64,000 nt of DNA from Curvibacter sp. PAE-UM (GCF_001432305.1 NZ_KQ483358.1:2085113-2149112), one strand, 5' to 3'; shown: positions 41,078-51,593, numbered from the stretch's first letter. Translations and numbers: made by a program. The notes: generated by a model not told the origin, from the letters alone.

Positions 41078-41959
41078 TCAGGGTGTCGGGCCATCCTCCA
41101 GCCGGTAGAAGGACTGGATCGCCTCCCAGGCGTCTTCAGGCGTATCGACGAAGCTGAACAGCTCGGTGTCCTCGGGCGAGATCACGCCTTCCTCGATCAG
41201 CAGGTCGAAGTTGATCAGCCGTTTCCAGAAATTGCTGCCATGGAGCACCACGGGCACCGGCTCGGACTTGCCGGTCTGCACCAGCGTGAGGATCTCGAAC
41301 AGTTCATCGAGCGTGCCGAAGCCGCCGGGAAAGGCCACCAGCGCCTTGGCACGCATCATGAAGTGCATCTTGCGCAGCGCGAAGTAGTGGAACTTGAAGC
41401 ACAGGCTGGGCGAGATGTAGGGGTTGCCCGACTGCTCGTGCGGCAGGGCGATGTTCAGGCCCACGTTGAGGGCGCCCGCTTCGTGCGCGCCGCGGTTGGC
41501 CGCTTCCATGATGCCCGGGCCGCCGCCGGTGCAGATGTAGAGGCGCTCGCTGTGCGACAGGTGTCTGCTGTGCTCGGCGACCAGGCGCCCGAACTGGCGG
41601 GCCTGATCGTAGCGCTGGGCATTGCGCATGTCGCGTTCGGCGCCTTGCAGGGCTGTGGCGTCCCCGCTGGCGCGTGCGGCGTCCAGCCGGGCCTGCGCCG
41701 TCTCGGGCGAGGGAAAGCGTGCGCTGCCGAAGACCACGATGGTGTTGGTCACGCCTTGTTCCTGCTGTTCCAGGTCGGGCTTGAGCATCTCCAGCTGGAA
41801 GCGGATGCCGCGTGTTTCACGGCGCAGCAGGAATTCGGGATCGGCAAAAGCCAGGCGGTAGGCATCGGCCTGCAGGGGCATGCCGGCATCGGCATGGGCT
41901 TTCAGGTCGGCCCAGGCATCGGCCAGGGTGCGGGTGCTGAGATCGCGCGTGGTCTTCAT
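41078..41959 (-). CDS. LOG family protein (TIGR00730-type, NMP nucleosidase-like)
   Basis: 293 residues from the ATG at 41959; 11 upstream codons overlap the previous gene. The Rossmann-like LOG core carries VVFGSARFPSPETAQ, the nucleotide-binding TGGGPGIMEAANRGA and the catalytic PGGFGTLDELFE. LOG enzymes and PpnN split nucleoside 5'-monophosphates into base and ribose 5-phosphate. An extra N-terminal helical extension of about 75 residues distinguishes it from the short cytokinin-type LOG. It is the third gene of a tight run with PRPP synthetase and AMP phosphorylase homologues, 7 bases after the former. Confidence 0.9.
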   Translation of the reverse strand: MKTTRDLSTRTLADAWADLKAHADAGMPLQADAYRLAFADPEFLLRRETRGIRFQLEMLKPDLEQQEQGVTNTIVVFGSARFPSPETAQARLDAARASGDATALQGAERDMRNAQRYDQARQFGRLVAEHSRHLSHSERLYICTGGGPGIMEAANRGAHEAGALNVGLNIALPHEQSGNPYISPSLCFKFHYFALRKMHFMMRAKALVAFPGGFGTLDELFEILTLVQTGKSEPVPVVLHGSNFWKRLINFDLLIEEGVISPEDTELFSFVDTPEDAWEAIQSFYRLEDGPTP

Positions 41960-41966
41960 GGAAGTC

Positions 41967-42848
41967 TTACTCGCTGGTGAGGGTGGACGCAATGGCGCTT
42001 GCCATGCTCACGGCATTGCTGGGGTGTGCGATGCAGTCGGTGCTCCAGACCTGGCGGATGCCGGCGTCCCAGAGCAGGGCTCCGGCATCGCCGGCAAAGA
42101 GTGCGTGCGTGACGGCCACGTCGACCGAGGCCGCACCGGCGGCCAGCAGGCCGCGGGCCGCCTGGGCCAGGGTGTGGCCGCTGCTGGCGACGTCGTCGAG
42201 CAGCACAATGGCGCGGCCGCGCACGTCCAGCGCCGGCAGGGCGATCTCGACATGGCGGTCACCATGGCGGACCTTGCGGCAGACCGCGTGATCGAAACCG
42301 TGGCGTGCTGCGGCTTGCGCGACCCACTGGGCCGCCTCTTCGTCGGGGCCGATCAGCAGTGCGCCCGGGCGTTGCCGCGCGATCAGGTCGGCCAGCAGCG
42401 GAGCGCCGCTGAGCACCACGGTGCGCGGCACCGGCACGGCTTCCTCAAGCGTGGTCACGCGGTGCAGGTGCGGGTCCACGGTGATGACGGCATCGAAGAG
42501 GCCGGCCAGGAAGCGACCCACGATGCGCTGGCTCACGGCTTCGCCGGGTGTGAAGGCGATGTCCTGGCGCATATAGGCCAGGTAAGGGGCGACCAGGGTC
42601 AGTTGCGCGGCGCCTAGCGTGCGGGCCGTCTGCGCGGCGAGCAGCAACTCGACCAGCTTTTCATTGGGCTGGGCCAGCGTGCGCAGGAGCACCACGTGCG
42701 CTGGCAGCGTGGCCGGCAGGCGCAGCTTGAATTCGCCATCCGGGAACCGGTGGCGTGTGATGCAGGCGTGCGGGATGCCCGCTGCGCCGGCGATGCGCGC
42801 GGCGCTCTCGGTCTCGTCTTCAAAGTGCAGCAGCAGGGCAGGACGCAT
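41967..42848 (-). CDS. Ribose-phosphate pyrophosphokinase family protein, divergent
   Basis: 293 residues, somewhat shorter than housekeeping Prs (about 315). Family blocks: RFPDGEFKLRLP, PYLAYMRQDIAFTPGEAVSQR, the K-x-R flexible loop in CRKVRHGDRHVEI, and the PRPP loop VLLDDVASSGHTL. The usual DLHxxQIxGFF segment is replaced by VDPHLHRVTTLEE. It should transfer pyrophosphate from ATP to a ribose phosphate; whether the acceptor is ribose 5-phosphate or another (for example ribose 1,5-bisphosphate from the neighbour) is open. It lies 2 bases after the phosphorylase stop. Confidence 0.88.
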   Translation of the reverse strand: MRPALLLHFEDETESAARIAGAAGIPHACITRHRFPDGEFKLRLPATLPAHVVLLRTLAQPNEKLVELLLAAQTARTLGAAQLTLVAPYLAYMRQDIAFTPGEAVSQRIVGRFLAGLFDAVITVDPHLHRVTTLEEAVPVPRTVVLSGAPLLADLIARQRPGALLIGPDEEAAQWVAQAAARHGFDHAVCRKVRHGDRHVEIALPALDVRGRAIVLLDDVASSGHTLAQAARGLLAAGAASVDVAVTHALFAGDAGALLWDAGIRQVWSTDCIAHPSNAVSMASAIASTLTSE

Positions 42849-42850
42849 CT

Positions 42851-44443
42851 TCAGAACTCCACAAACACGTGCGGCACGTCCTCGGCCCGGCCGATACGGT
42901 AGCCGCTGGAACGTGCGCAGGCCTGGCGCGCGAACTCCAGGTCGGCCGGGTAGCTGGCGTGCACGCGGTAGAGCACGTCGCCGTCCTGCACCTCGTCACC
43001 GAGTTTGGCGCAAAGGTCGACGCCGGCTTCCTTCACTTTCGGTGCGCCGGCGAAGCGTGCGATGCGCGCCAGTTGCAGGTTGTCGATGCCGCTGACCACG
43101 CCAGCGCCATGCGCGCGGATCTCGAAGCTGAGCCGGCCCAGTTGCGGATGGCTGGGGTCGAAGTGATGGCTGCCCTGGGCTTCGATGATGTCGTTCATCT
43201 TCTTCAGGGCGCGGCCCGAGTCGAGGATGTCGCGCGCGATGGCAAAACCGTCTCCGCCGCGCACATCGGGGTCGGCCTCCAGCATGCGGCCGGCCAGGCG
43301 CAGCGCCTTCTGGCGCAGGTCCATGGGAGCGCGCGGGTCGTTCTCCAGCACACGCATCACGTCGCGCGCCTCCAGCACGGGGCCGATGCCGAAGCCGATG
43401 GGCTGGCGGCCATCGGTGATGACCACGTCGAGCGAGAGTTTCATGCGTCGGGCCACGTACTCGAAGAGACGGCGCAGGCGTTGCGCCTCGGGCATGGAAC
43501 GTACCTTGGCCGTGGGGCCGATGGGAATGTCCAGCACCAGATGGCTGGAGCCCGCGGCGATCTTCTTGGACAGGATCGATGCCACCATCTGCCCCGGCGA
43601 ATCGAGCGCCAGCGGCCGCTCGACCGAGATCAGCACGTCGTCGGCAGGCGAGAGGTTGGCCGTACCGCCCCAGGCCAGGCAAGCGCGGTGCTGGCGGATG
43701 ATTTCCTGCAGGCGCTCGACCTGCAACTCCACCTCGGCGAGTACTTCCATGGTGTCGGCCGTGCCGGCGGGCGAGGGGATGGCGCGCGAGGAGGTCTTGG
43801 GGCAGAGCATGCCGTGCGCCGCCACGATGGGCACCACCAGCATGGAGGTGCGGTTGCCGGGGATGCCGCCGATGCAGTGCTTGTCGACCACCAGCGGCTC
43901 CTGCCAGTCGAGCCGGCGGCCGGCCTCGACCATGGCCTCGGTGAGGAAAAGCACCTCCTCGCGGTCGAGCTCGTCGCGGTTGGCGGCGACGACGAAAGCC
44001 GTGAGTTCGATCTTGGAATAGTGGTGTTCGGTGATGTCGCGCACGATGGCACGGAAGTCGTCCAGTGTCAGGCGCTCGCCGGCCAGCTTGCGGTGCAAGG
44101 CGCCGATGGATTCCGGCGGTTCGGCCTGGGCGACCGTGACGGTGTGGCCGTTTTCCACGGAGAGTTGTTCAAATGCCGCCTTGGACAGGCCGAGCTCGCC
44201 ACAAGCCACGATGGAAGCGTCATCGACCACGTTGAGTGTGGCCAGGATGCTGTGGCCGTTGGTGCGCACCTCGACCTTGGACAGGGCCTTGAAGCCCTCG
44301 GCCCGGTAGACCTCGCAGTCGCGGTGCATGTAGGCCACGTTCTCGTGGTAGGTGTCGATCAGCACGCGGCGCAGGGCCAGGCGCGACGGTTCGCCGCCTG
44401 TCCCCGGGCCGATGGCGCTGGTCGTGGTCTGAGCTTCGTTCAT
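42851..44443 (-). CDS. AMP phosphorylase / putative thymidine phosphorylase (type 2)
   Basis: 530 residues, with an N-terminal beta domain of about 85 residues absent from E. coli DeoA. The phosphate/substrate motifs are [20 protein letters not shown] and [18 protein letters not shown], and [15 protein letters not shown] follows. This subfamily includes archaeal AMP phosphorylase, which converts NMP + phosphate to base + ribose 1,5-bisphosphate. The bacterial members are usually labelled putative thymidine phosphorylase. The next genes (PRPP synthetase-like, LOG) also act on the phosphoribosyl moiety. Confidence 0.9.
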   Translation of the reverse strand: MNEAQTTTSAIGPGTGGEPSRLALRRVLIDTYHENVAYMHRDCEVYRAEGFKALSKVEVRTNGHSILATLNVVDDASIVACGELGLSKAAFEQLSVENGHTVTVAQAEPPESIGALHRKLAGERLTLDDFRAIVRDITEHHYSKIELTAFVVAANRDELDREEVLFLTEAMVEAGRRLDWQEPLVVDKHCIGGIPGNRTSMLVVPIVAAHGMLCPKTSSRAIPSPAGTADTMEVLAEVELQVERLQEIIRQHRACLAWGGTANLSPADDVLISVERPLALDSPGQMVASILSKKIAAGSSHLVLDIPIGPTAKVRSMPEAQRLRRLFEYVARRMKLSLDVVITDGRQPIGFGIGPVLEARDVMRVLENDPRAPMDLRQKALRLAGRMLEADPDVRGGDGFAIARDILDSGRALKKMNDIIEAQGSHHFDPSHPQLGRLSFEIRAHGAGVVSGIDNLQLARIARFAGAPKVKEAGVDLCAKLGDEVQDGDVLYRVHASYPADLEFARQACARSSGYRIGRAEDVPHVFVEF

Positions 44444-44473
44444 GCGGATAGCCTACACCGAATCGGGCACCAA

Positions 44474-44499
44474 AAAACAAAAGGCTCCCGAAGGAGCCT
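44474..44499 (-). terminator. Intrinsic terminator of efp
   Basis: On the minus strand AGGCTCC / GGAGCCT with a four-base loop is followed by TTTTGTTTTTTGG, 24 bases after the efp stop. Confidence 0.85.
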
Positions 44500-44522
44500 G
44501 GTGAGGTCAGAGGCGGAAAGAC

Positions 44523-45077
44523 TCAGACGCGCTTGCGGTATTCGCCGGTGCGGGTGTCGATCTCGACCTTGTCGCCCTGGCTCACGAACAGCGGCACGGG
44601 CACTTCGAAACCGGTGGCAATCTTGGCCGGCTTGAGTACCTTGCCGGAGGTGTCGCCCTTGACGGCGGGCTCGGTCCAGGTGATCTCGCGCTCGACGCTG
44701 GTGGGCAGTTCCACCGAGATGGCCTTGCCGTCATAGAACACCACTTCGACCGCCATGCCGTCTTCCAGGTAGTTCAGGGCGTCGCCCATGTTTTCGGCTT
44801 CGACTTCGTACTGGTTGTAGTCGGCGTCCATGCAGACGTACATGGGGTCGGCGAAGTAGGAGTAGGTGCAGTCCTTCTTGTCCAGGATGACCTGGTCCAT
44901 CTTGTCGTCGGCCTTGAACACGACTTCGGTGCCGAAGTTGGCGATCAGGCTCTTGAGTTTCATGCGCACGGTGGCCGAGTTGCGGCCGCCGCGGCTGTAT
45001 TCGGTCTTGAGCACGACCATCGGGTCCTTGCCGTGCATGATCACGTTGCCGGCGCGGATTTCCTGAGCGATTTTCAT
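44523..45077 (-). CDS. efp: Translation elongation factor P
   Basis: 184 residues from the ATG at 45077 (nine further codons upstream are open but not conserved). KOW-like domain I holds the loop [13 protein letters not shown] with Arg at position 32, the residue rhamnosylated by EarP; OB domains II and III follow. EF-P rescues ribosomes stalled at polyproline. The modification enzyme gene lies next to it, 137 bases upstream. Confidence 0.97.
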   Translation of the reverse strand: MKIAQEIRAGNVIMHGKDPMVVLKTEYSRGGRNSATVRMKLKSLIANFGTEVVFKADDKMDQVILDKKDCTYSYFADPMYVCMDADYNQYEVEAENMGDALNYLEDGMAVEVVFYDGKAISVELPTSVEREITWTEPAVKGDTSGKVLKPAKIATGFEVPVPLFVSQGDKVEIDTRTGEYRKRV

Positions 45078-45214
45078 AAGTTTTCCAATGAGTTGGCCGC
45101 TCAATGCCCCGAGTAAACCGGTGTTCGTGCGGCAGGTAAGGGGAATCCCACAGGCTGAGGCCGGATGGATTCCGCAAAGCCTTGAATTTTAACGTTTTTT
45201 CAGGCCGTTGCAGG

Positions 45215-46288
45215 CTATCTGTGGACGTGTGCCACAAATTCAAGCAGTTGGACGAGCAAGTCGCGTTCGGCGAGCAGCAACTGGCGCGCCTGGATGGCCT
45301 TGGCGCTCCAGGCCTCCAGCTCCGGTACCGGCAGCGGGCCGGTGTCCACGCCGTTCCAGGTGTGGTGGAACGCGCGCAGCGAGGCTGGCGCCTCCAGCCA
45401 GTCCAGCCAGGCTTCCAGCTTGGCGTGGTGGGCGTCGTCGTGCTGCGGGTAGATGTGCCAGACCAGGGGTTTGCCGGCCCACAGGGCCCGCACGAGCGAA
45501 TCCTCGCCGCGCACGAAGTTCAGGTCGCAGGCCCACAGCAGGTGGTCGTAGTCGTCCTGCGTCAGGTAAGGCAGGAAATGCAGTGCCAGGCCGGCCGGGC
45601 GCGCGCAGGCCTGTACCGCGGCCGCGGCGCGGCCGGCGGTGACCAGCAGTTGCACCGGCTGCCCGGCCAGCTGGGCCAGCAAGGCGGGCAGGGCGGCGGG
45701 TTCGTAGCAGAACAGCGAGACCTGGCGGGTGCCCGGCTGCAGGGGAATGCCGTGCCGGGCCAGCCAGGCGGCGCGGTCGAAGCGGGCCTGGCGTTGCAGC
45801 AGATCGGGCTCGCGCAGCAGGCCACCGGTGCGCGGCGTGAAGCCGGGATAGAAAAAACGCCTGGTGAGGCCCCGGCCCGGGCCGTGCATGATGGGGGAAG
45901 GCAGGCCATGGCTGCGCTCCACATAGTCCTCGGCCGAGAGGTATTCCAGGTTGATCCAGCGGGCGGGCCGGCCATCGGCGGCGCGCCATTGCACGTACAG
46001 CGCGACGAAGGCCTCCGGGATGTCGCAGCCGAAGGCCTCGACCAGCACGTCGCCGGGCTCCAGGTCGTCCAGGGCCAGCGGTTCGGTCCAGGGGTGCACT
46101 TCAACTCCGGGGCAGCCCTGCGGTGCCATCCAGCTCAGCGCGCTGGCATCGTCCACCCACAGGCGCACGGCCTGGCCGCGGCCCGCCAGCTGGCGGGCCA
46201 GCCGCCAGCACACGCCGATATCACCATGGTTGTCGATGACCTTGCAGAAGATGTCCCAGCGCAGGGCGGATGCGGGCAGGGTCGTCAT
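45215..46288 (-). CDS. earP: EF-P arginine rhamnosyltransferase EarP
   Basis: 357 residues from the ATG at 46288. A GT-B glycosyltransferase: N-terminal WDIFCKVIDNHGDIGVCWRLARQL with the catalytic Asp, and C-terminal NFVRGEDSLVRALWAGKPLVWHIYPQ, whose RGEDS contacts dTDP-rhamnose. It attaches rhamnose to Arg32 of EF-P. It is divergent from sbcB with a 55-base shared promoter region and reads toward efp. Confidence 0.96.
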   Translation of the reverse strand: MTTLPASALRWDIFCKVIDNHGDIGVCWRLARQLAGRGQAVRLWVDDASALSWMAPQGCPGVEVHPWTEPLALDDLEPGDVLVEAFGCDIPEAFVALYVQWRAADGRPARWINLEYLSAEDYVERSHGLPSPIMHGPGRGLTRRFFYPGFTPRTGGLLREPDLLQRQARFDRAAWLARHGIPLQPGTRQVSLFCYEPAALPALLAQLAGQPVQLLVTAGRAAAAVQACARPAGLALHFLPYLTQDDYDHLLWACDLNFVRGEDSLVRALWAGKPLVWHIYPQHDDAHHAKLEAWLDWLEAPASLRAFHHTWNGVDTGPLPVPELEAWSAKAIQARQLLLAERDLLVQLLEFVAHVHR

Positions 46289-46343
46289 GCACGGGATTGT
46301 GCCCGCTTTGGCCATCGTCCAGAGCGCGGGGCACAATCACGCG

Positions 46344-47792
46344 ATGAGCCCGAATCACACTTTTCTCTGGCACGACTACGAGACCTTCGGCCTGAGCCCG
46401 CGCCGTGACCGGCCCGCGCAGTTTGCCGGCATCCGCACCGATGCCGAGCTGAACGAGGTGGGCGAGCCGGTGATGATCTACTGCCAGCCCGCCAACGACT
46501 ATCTGCCCGACCCCGCCTCGTGCCTGATCACGGGTATCACCCCCCAGCAGTGTCTGGCGCGCGGCCTGCCCGAGCACGCCTTTGCCACCCGGATCGAGCA
46601 GCTGCTGGCCCAGCCCGGCACCATCGGCGTGGGCTACAACACCATCCGGTTCGACGACGAAGTCACGCGCTTCATGCTGTGGCGCAACCTGATGGACCCC
46701 TATGCGCGCGAATGGCAGAACGATTGCGGCCGCTGGGACCTGCTCGACGTCGTGCGCATGGCCTATGCGCTGCGGCCCCAGGGCATCCAGTGGCCACGCC
46801 ACGGCGATGGCAAGCCCAGCTTCAAGCTCGAAGACCTGGCGCGCGCCAACGGCCTGCTGCACGAGTCCGCGCACGATGCCTTGTCCGACGTGCGCGCCAC
46901 CATCGCCCTGGCGCGGCTGATCCGCGCCGCGCAGCCCAAGCTGTTCGAGTTCTGCCTGGGCCTGCACAAGAAGGATCGGGTGGCGGCCGAGCTGGGCTTG
47001 CCCACCAGCGCGCAGGCGGCCCAGCCCTTTTTGCATGTGTCGGGCATGTTCCCGCCCGAGCGCGGCTGCCTGGCCATCATGTTCCCGCTGGCGACCCACC
47101 CGAGCAACAAGAACGAGTTGCTGGCCTGGGATCTGGCGCATGACCCCAGTGAATTGGCCCTGCTCGACGTGGCCACGCTGCGCCTGCGCCTGTTCAGCAA
47201 GACGGCAGAGCTGCCCGAAGGCGTGCAGCGCCTGCCGCTCAAGTCGGTGCATCTCAACAAATCGCCCATGGTGGTGCGCCATCTGAAGACCTTGACGGAT
47301 GAAATGGCCGCCAGGTGGGGGGTGGACATGGACGCGGCGCTGCGCAACGCCGAGCAAGCGCGCGGCCTGCCCGACATGAGCGCCATCTGGCCGCAGGTGT
47401 TTGCGCGCCCCGAGGAAGCCGCACCCGACGTGGATGAAGACCTCTATGGCGGCTTCATCGGCAACGCGGACCGGCGCCGGCTCAATCAGCTGCGCGTGCT
47501 CGATCCCGCCGAACTCGCCCATCGTCGCGCCGGCTTTGACGACCACCGGCTCGGCGAACTGCTGTTCCGCTACCGTGCCCGCAACTTTGCCGAAACCCTG
47601 AGCGCCGAAGAGGCGCAGCGCTGGCAGGCGCACCGGTCGGCGCGCCTGCTCGACGGCGAGGCCGGCGCCCGCTCCGTGGATGAGTTCCTGGCCGCGCTGG
47701 ACACCTGCGCGCAGACGGCGGATGCGCGCGGTGGGCAGATCCTGGCCGACCTGTCCGAGTACGCGCAGGCGATCACACCCGAGCCCCTGTAG
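46344..47792 (+). CDS. sbcB: Exodeoxyribonuclease I
   Basis: 482 residues from the ATG at 46344. The DEDDh exonuclease core starts with [21 protein letters not shown], continues with [20 protein letters not shown] and [14 protein letters not shown], and ends with [19 protein letters not shown]3-like and helical extensions follow. It degrades single-stranded DNA 3'-5' in mismatch repair and recombination. uvrC begins 9 bases later. Confidence 0.97.
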   Translation: MSPNHTFLWHDYETFGLSPRRDRPAQFAGIRTDAELNEVGEPVMIYCQPANDYLPDPASCLITGITPQQCLARGLPEHAFATRIEQLLAQPGTIGVGYNTIRFDDEVTRFMLWRNLMDPYAREWQNDCGRWDLLDVVRMAYALRPQGIQWPRHGDGKPSFKLEDLARANGLLHESAHDALSDVRATIALARLIRAAQPKLFEFCLGLHKKDRVAAELGLPTSAQAAQPFLHVSGMFPPERGCLAIMFPLATHPSNKNELLAWDLAHDPSELALLDVATLRLRLFSKTAELPEGVQRLPLKSVHLNKSPMVVRHLKTLTDEMAARWGVDMDAALRNAEQARGLPDMSAIWPQVFARPEEAAPDVDEDLYGGFIGNADRRRLNQLRVLDPAELAHRRAGFDDHRLGELLFRYRARNFAETLSAEEAQRWQAHRSARLLDGEAGARSVDEFLAALDTCAQTADARGGQILADLSEYAQAITPEPL

Positions 47793-47800
47793 GCCATCTC

Positions 47801-49735
47801 ATGACGGACGTTCATTCGGAATCCCTGCTGAACGAGGTGGCGGCGCTGCCTTCGCTGCCCGGCGTCTACCGCTACTTCGACGCCGAGGGTGGCCTGCTCT
47901 ATGTGGGCAAGGCGCGCAACCTGAAGAAGCGCGTTTCCAGTTATTTTCAGAAAAGCCACGACGGCACCCGCATCGGTCACATGGTGGGCAAGATCGTGCG
48001 TCTGGAGACCACGGTGGTGCGCTCCGAGGCCGAGGCCCTGCTGCTGGAAAACAACCTGATCAAGACGCAGCACCCGCGCTACAACATCCTGTTCCGGGAC
48101 GACAAGAGTTATCCCTACTTGAAGATCACCGTGGCCCAGCCGTCCGACGGCCAGGCCGCCCCGGCCTGGCCACGCGTGGCGTACTACCGCGGCGCGGTGG
48201 AGAAGAAGCACCACTACTTCGGCCCTTACCCGAGCGCCTGGGCCGTGAAAGAGGGCATCCTGCTGCTGCAGAAGGTGTTCCGCCTGCGCACCTGCGAAGA
48301 CACGGTATTTGCCAATCGCACGCGACCCTGCCTGCTGTACCAGATCAAGCGCTGTTCCGGCCCCTGCGTGGGCCTGGTGAGCCCCGAGGCCTACGCGCAG
48401 GACGTGGCACATGCAGAAGGCTTTCTGCGTGGCGAGACGCAGCTGGTGCTGCAGCAACTCGAGGGCCGTATGCAGGCGCATTCGGAAGCGCTGGAGTTCG
48501 AGCAGGCGGCCGAGCTGCGCGATCAGGTCGCGGCGCTCTCCAATGTGCTGCACCAGCAGAGCATGGACAACGTGGACGACCGCGACGTGGACATCCTGGC
48601 CGTCAAGGTGCAGGGCGGACGCGCCTGCGTGAACCTGGCCATGGTGCGCGGCGGCCGCCACCTGGGCGACCGCGCCTATTTCCCCGTGCATGTGGAGGAT
48701 GCCGCCCTGCTGGCCAGCGAGGACGACAGCGGCGCCGTGCCGGTCGAGGTCCAGGTGCTGGAGGCCTTCATCGCCCAGCACTATGTGGAGGTGCCGGCCG
48801 TGCCCACGTTGATCACCAGCGAGCCGGTTGGCAAGGGCCTGATCGAGGCCCTGTCGCAGCAGACTGGCATCAGGATCCGCGCCGTGCACCAGCCGCGCGA
48901 GTTGCGTCGCAGCTGGCTGGAGATGGCGCAGACCAATGCCGCTCTGCAACTGGCCCGTCTGCTGGCCGAGGAGGGCTCGCAGCAGGCGCGCACACGTGCG
49001 CTGGCCGAGGCCCTGGCCTTACCGCAGGACAGTCTGGACGAGTTTCGCATCGAATGCTTCGACATCTCGCACACGGCGGGCGAATCCACCCAGGCGTCCT
49101 GCGTGGTGTTCCATCACCACAAGATGCAGAACAGCGAGTACCGGCGCTACAAGATCGATGGCATCACGCCGGGGGACGACTACGCCGCCATGCGGCAGGT
49201 GCTCACGCGGCGCTACGCGCGCCTGGCCCAGGCCCTGCGTGAAGGCGGTGAGGGTGAAGGCGGCATGGCCACCGAGGGGACCGACCGCCTGCCCGATCTG
49301 GTGCTGGTTGACGGCGGCAAGGGCCAGGTGTCGATGGCGCGTGAGGTCTTCGAGCAGCTGGGCCTGGACCTGGGGCTGATCGTCGGGGTGGAAAAGGGCG
49401 AGGGCCGCAAGGTCGGCCTCGAAGAGCTGGTGTTTGCCGACGGGCGCGAGAAGGTCTACCTGGGCAAGGACTCGGCGGCGTTGATGCTGGTGGCGCAGAT
49501 CCGCGACGAGGCACACCGCTTTGCCATCACCGGCATGCGCGCGGCCCGCGCGCGCGTGCGCACGGGCGGCAGCAAGATCGAGGAGATCCCCGGTGTCGGT
49601 CCCAAGCGGCGCGCCCGGCTGCTGCAGCGCTTTGGCGGCGTGCGCGGCGTGGCGTCTGCCAGTGTCGAGGACCTGGCCTCGGTGGACGGCATTTCGCACG
49701 AACTGGCCGAGGCCATTTACCGCGCCTTGCACTGA
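47801..49735 (+). CDS. uvrC: UvrABC system protein C
   Basis: 644 residues. GIY-YIG domain ([20 protein letters not shown]) for the 3' incision, a Cys cluster ([16 protein letters not shown]), a UVR motif ([15 protein letters not shown]) for UvrB, an RNase H-like domain with [12 protein letters not shown] for the 5' incision, and C-terminal helix-hairpin-helices ([18 protein letters not shown]). It makes the dual cuts of nucleotide excision repair. Confidence 0.98.
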   Translation: MTDVHSESLLNEVAALPSLPGVYRYFDAEGGLLYVGKARNLKKRVSSYFQKSHDGTRIGHMVGKIVRLETTVVRSEAEALLLENNLIKTQHPRYNILFRDDKSYPYLKITVAQPSDGQAAPAWPRVAYYRGAVEKKHHYFGPYPSAWAVKEGILLLQKVFRLRTCEDTVFANRTRPCLLYQIKRCSGPCVGLVSPEAYAQDVAHAEGFLRGETQLVLQQLEGRMQAHSEALEFEQAAELRDQVAALSNVLHQQSMDNVDDRDVDILAVKVQGGRACVNLAMVRGGRHLGDRAYFPVHVEDAALLASEDDSGAVPVEVQVLEAFIAQHYVEVPAVPTLITSEPVGKGLIEALSQQTGIRIRAVHQPRELRRSWLEMAQTNAALQLARLLAEEGSQQARTRALAEALALPQDSLDEFRIECFDISHTAGESTQASCVVFHHHKMQNSEYRRYKIDGITPGDDYAAMRQVLTRRYARLAQALREGGEGEGGMATEGTDRLPDLVLVDGGKGQVSMAREVFEQLGLDLGLIVGVEKGEGRKVGLEELVFADGREKVYLGKDSAALMLVAQIRDEAHRFAITGMRAARARVRTGGSKIEEIPGVGPKRRARLLQRFGGVRGVASASVEDLASVDGISHELAEAIYRALH

Positions 49736-49785
49736 AGCGTCGAGCGATCGCGGGCGGGTCTGCAGGCCATGCCACAATCAGGTCC

Positions 49786-50352
49786 ATGTTTTTCACCATC
49801 CCCACCCTCATGACCTGGACGCGCATCGTCGCGATCCCCCTGATCGTGGGGGTGTTCTACCTGCCCCTGGAGCCCGCCACGCGCAACCTGATCGCCACGG
49901 TCATGTTCGTGGTGTTCGCGCTGACCGACTGGCTCGACGGCTACCTGGCGCGCAAACTCAACCAGATTTCCTCCTTCGGCGCTTTCCTTGACCCGGTGGC
50001 CGACAAGTTCCTGGTCTGCGCCAGCCTGCTGGTGCTGGTGCACCTGCAACGCGCCGATGTCTTTGTGGGGCTCATCATCATCGGCCGCGAGATCGCGATC
50101 TCGGCCCTGCGCGAATGGATGGCCCAGATCGGCGCCTCACGCAGCGTGGCCGTGCACATGCTGGGCAAGGTCAAGACTACGGTGCAGATGGTGGCCATTC
50201 CCTTCCTGCTGTTCGACGGCATGCTGTTCGGCCTGATCGATACGCACCGGTGGGGCACCGGCCTGATCTGGCTGGCGGCCGTCCTGACGGTCTGGTCCAT
50301 GGTCTATTACCTGCAGAAAGCCCTGCCGGAAATCCGTGCCCGCGTGAAATGA
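49786..50352 (+). CDS. pgsA: CDP-diacylglycerol-glycerol-3-phosphate 3-phosphatidyltransferase
   Basis: 188 residues with about four to six membrane helices and the CDP-alcohol phosphotransferase motif DWLDGYLARK...FGAFLDPVADK complete. It makes phosphatidylglycerol phosphate in the inner membrane. The uvrC-pgsA order is common in proteobacteria. The gene is 50 bases after uvrC. Confidence 0.95.
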   Translation: MFFTIPTLMTWTRIVAIPLIVGVFYLPLEPATRNLIATVMFVVFALTDWLDGYLARKLNQISSFGAFLDPVADKFLVCASLLVLVHLQRADVFVGLIIIGREIAISALREWMAQIGASRSVAVHMLGKVKTTVQMVAIPFLLFDGMLFGLIDTHRWGTGLIWLAAVLTVWSMVYYLQKALPEIRARVK

Positions 50353-50364
50353 AGCCTGGACGCG

Positions 50365-51270
50365 ATGAGTCACCGCAGCGACAGTGAGGCCCTGCTGCGG
50401 GCCATGCCGCTGGTCTTCGTGCTGATCTGGAGCACCGGCTTCATCGTGGCGCGCTACGGCATGCCCCATGCGCCGCCACTGGGTTTTCTGGCCTGGCGCT
50501 ACGTGCTGTCCATCCTCTGTTTCCTGCCCTGGATCCTGCTGGCCCGCGTGGCCTGGCCGGCCACGCGCACGCAATGGCTGCATCTCTCCGTGACAGGGGT
50601 GCTCATGCATGCGGGTTATCTGGGCGGCGTGTGGGCGGCGGTGAAGGCTGGCATGGGTTCGGGATTGGTGGCCCTGGTCGTCGGCCTGCAGCCTGTGCTG
50701 ACCGCCATCTGGCTGTCGGCGCGCGGCTCCTCGGTCACGGGCCGTCAATGGGCCGGGCTGGCGCTGGGCTTTGCCGGACTGGCGCTGGTGGTGGCCCGCA
50801 AGTTCGGGCAAGGCGGTGAAGCCGACCTGCTCAATTTCTCGCTGGCGGTGCTGGCCCTGCTGAGCATCACCACCGGCACGCTTTATCAGAAACATTTTGT
50901 TGCGCCTTGCGATGTGCGAAGCGCCAATGCGGTGCAGCTCATCGCGGCACTCGCAGTCACACTGCCGCTGGCTCTGGTACTCGAGACCGAAACCCTGCGC
51001 TGGACACTCATGACCGGCAACGTGAACTGGGAGCTGGTCGCGGCCATGGCCTGGTCGGTGCTGGGGCTGACGCTGGGCGGCAGTTCACTGCTTTACCTTT
51101 TGATACAGCGTGGCGCAGCCACCAGCGTGACCAGCCTGCTCTACCTGGTGCCCCCGACCACGGCCCTCATGGCCTGGCTGCTGTTCAATGAGCCGATCAC
51201 ACTGCTGACCATCACGGGGACGGTGCTGACGGCAGTTGGCGTGAGCCTGGTGGTGCGGCCAGCGCGCTGA
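50365..51270 (+). CDS. DMT family (EamA) transporter
   Basis: 301 residues with ten predicted membrane helices in two EamA repeats: the first with LVFVLIWSTGFIVARYG and a His-Ala-Gly-rich turn, the second with LYQKHFVAPCDVRSAN and SVTSLLYLVPPTTALMAWLLF. It probably exports a metabolite or amino acid; the substrate is unknown. It starts 12 bases after pgsA, so it may be transcribed with it. Confidence 0.88.
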   Translation: MSHRSDSEALLRAMPLVFVLIWSTGFIVARYGMPHAPPLGFLAWRYVLSILCFLPWILLARVAWPATRTQWLHLSVTGVLMHAGYLGGVWAAVKAGMGSGLVALVVGLQPVLTAIWLSARGSSVTGRQWAGLALGFAGLALVVARKFGQGGEADLLNFSLAVLALLSITTGTLYQKHFVAPCDVRSANAVQLIAALAVTLPLALVLETETLRWTLMTGNVNWELVAAMAWSVLGLTLGGSSLLYLLIQRGAATSVTSLLYLVPPTTALMAWLLFNEPITLLTITGTVLTAVGVSLVVRPAR

Positions 51271-51593
51271 TGCGGTGCGCCATCCGCTCATGCGGGTGAG
51301 TGGCAACTACGGGACTCTTTCTCTGCGGCGAAAAGTATTGACGCACCGGACGAGAAAAATTTATTTGTGAAGATCAGCGGGGAGGAGCATGAAAAATACG
51401 TCTAGAATTCGCCCCCGCGCTGTTGTAATGCCGCATGCCATGTTGACACGGGTACCATCCCTCGCTCTAATCGCATGCAGCAGTGCAAGCTGCAGGCCCA
51501 GCCACCCGACACCGGTTCGCCCGACCGGACCGGCAAGCCAAAATTTCTGACAAGACACACTGACCAACGCAGTTTCCATACAAGGGGATATTT
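51271..51593. other. hupB upstream region (323 bp), no gene
   Basis: A probable sigma70 promoter is seen: TTGACG at 51338-51343 and TTTATT at about 51360-51365, spacing 16, with a second possible -10 TAGAAT about 35 bases further on. The remaining leader of about 190 bases has no coding features, and I recognise no riboswitch. Confidence 0.5.

Noticed and set aside
42851-44443. Call as the classic DeoA thymidine phosphorylase
   Set aside because: The extra N-terminal domain and the [10 protein letters not shown] and [14 protein letters not shown] motifs are those of the AMP phosphorylase group, not of E. coli-type DeoA with its KHSTGGVGD segment.
45951-46343. Possible N-terminal extension of sbcB
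   Set aside because: The extension is antisense to earP, and exonuclease I proteins begin at the [10 protein letters not shown] segment encoded right after the ATG at 46344.
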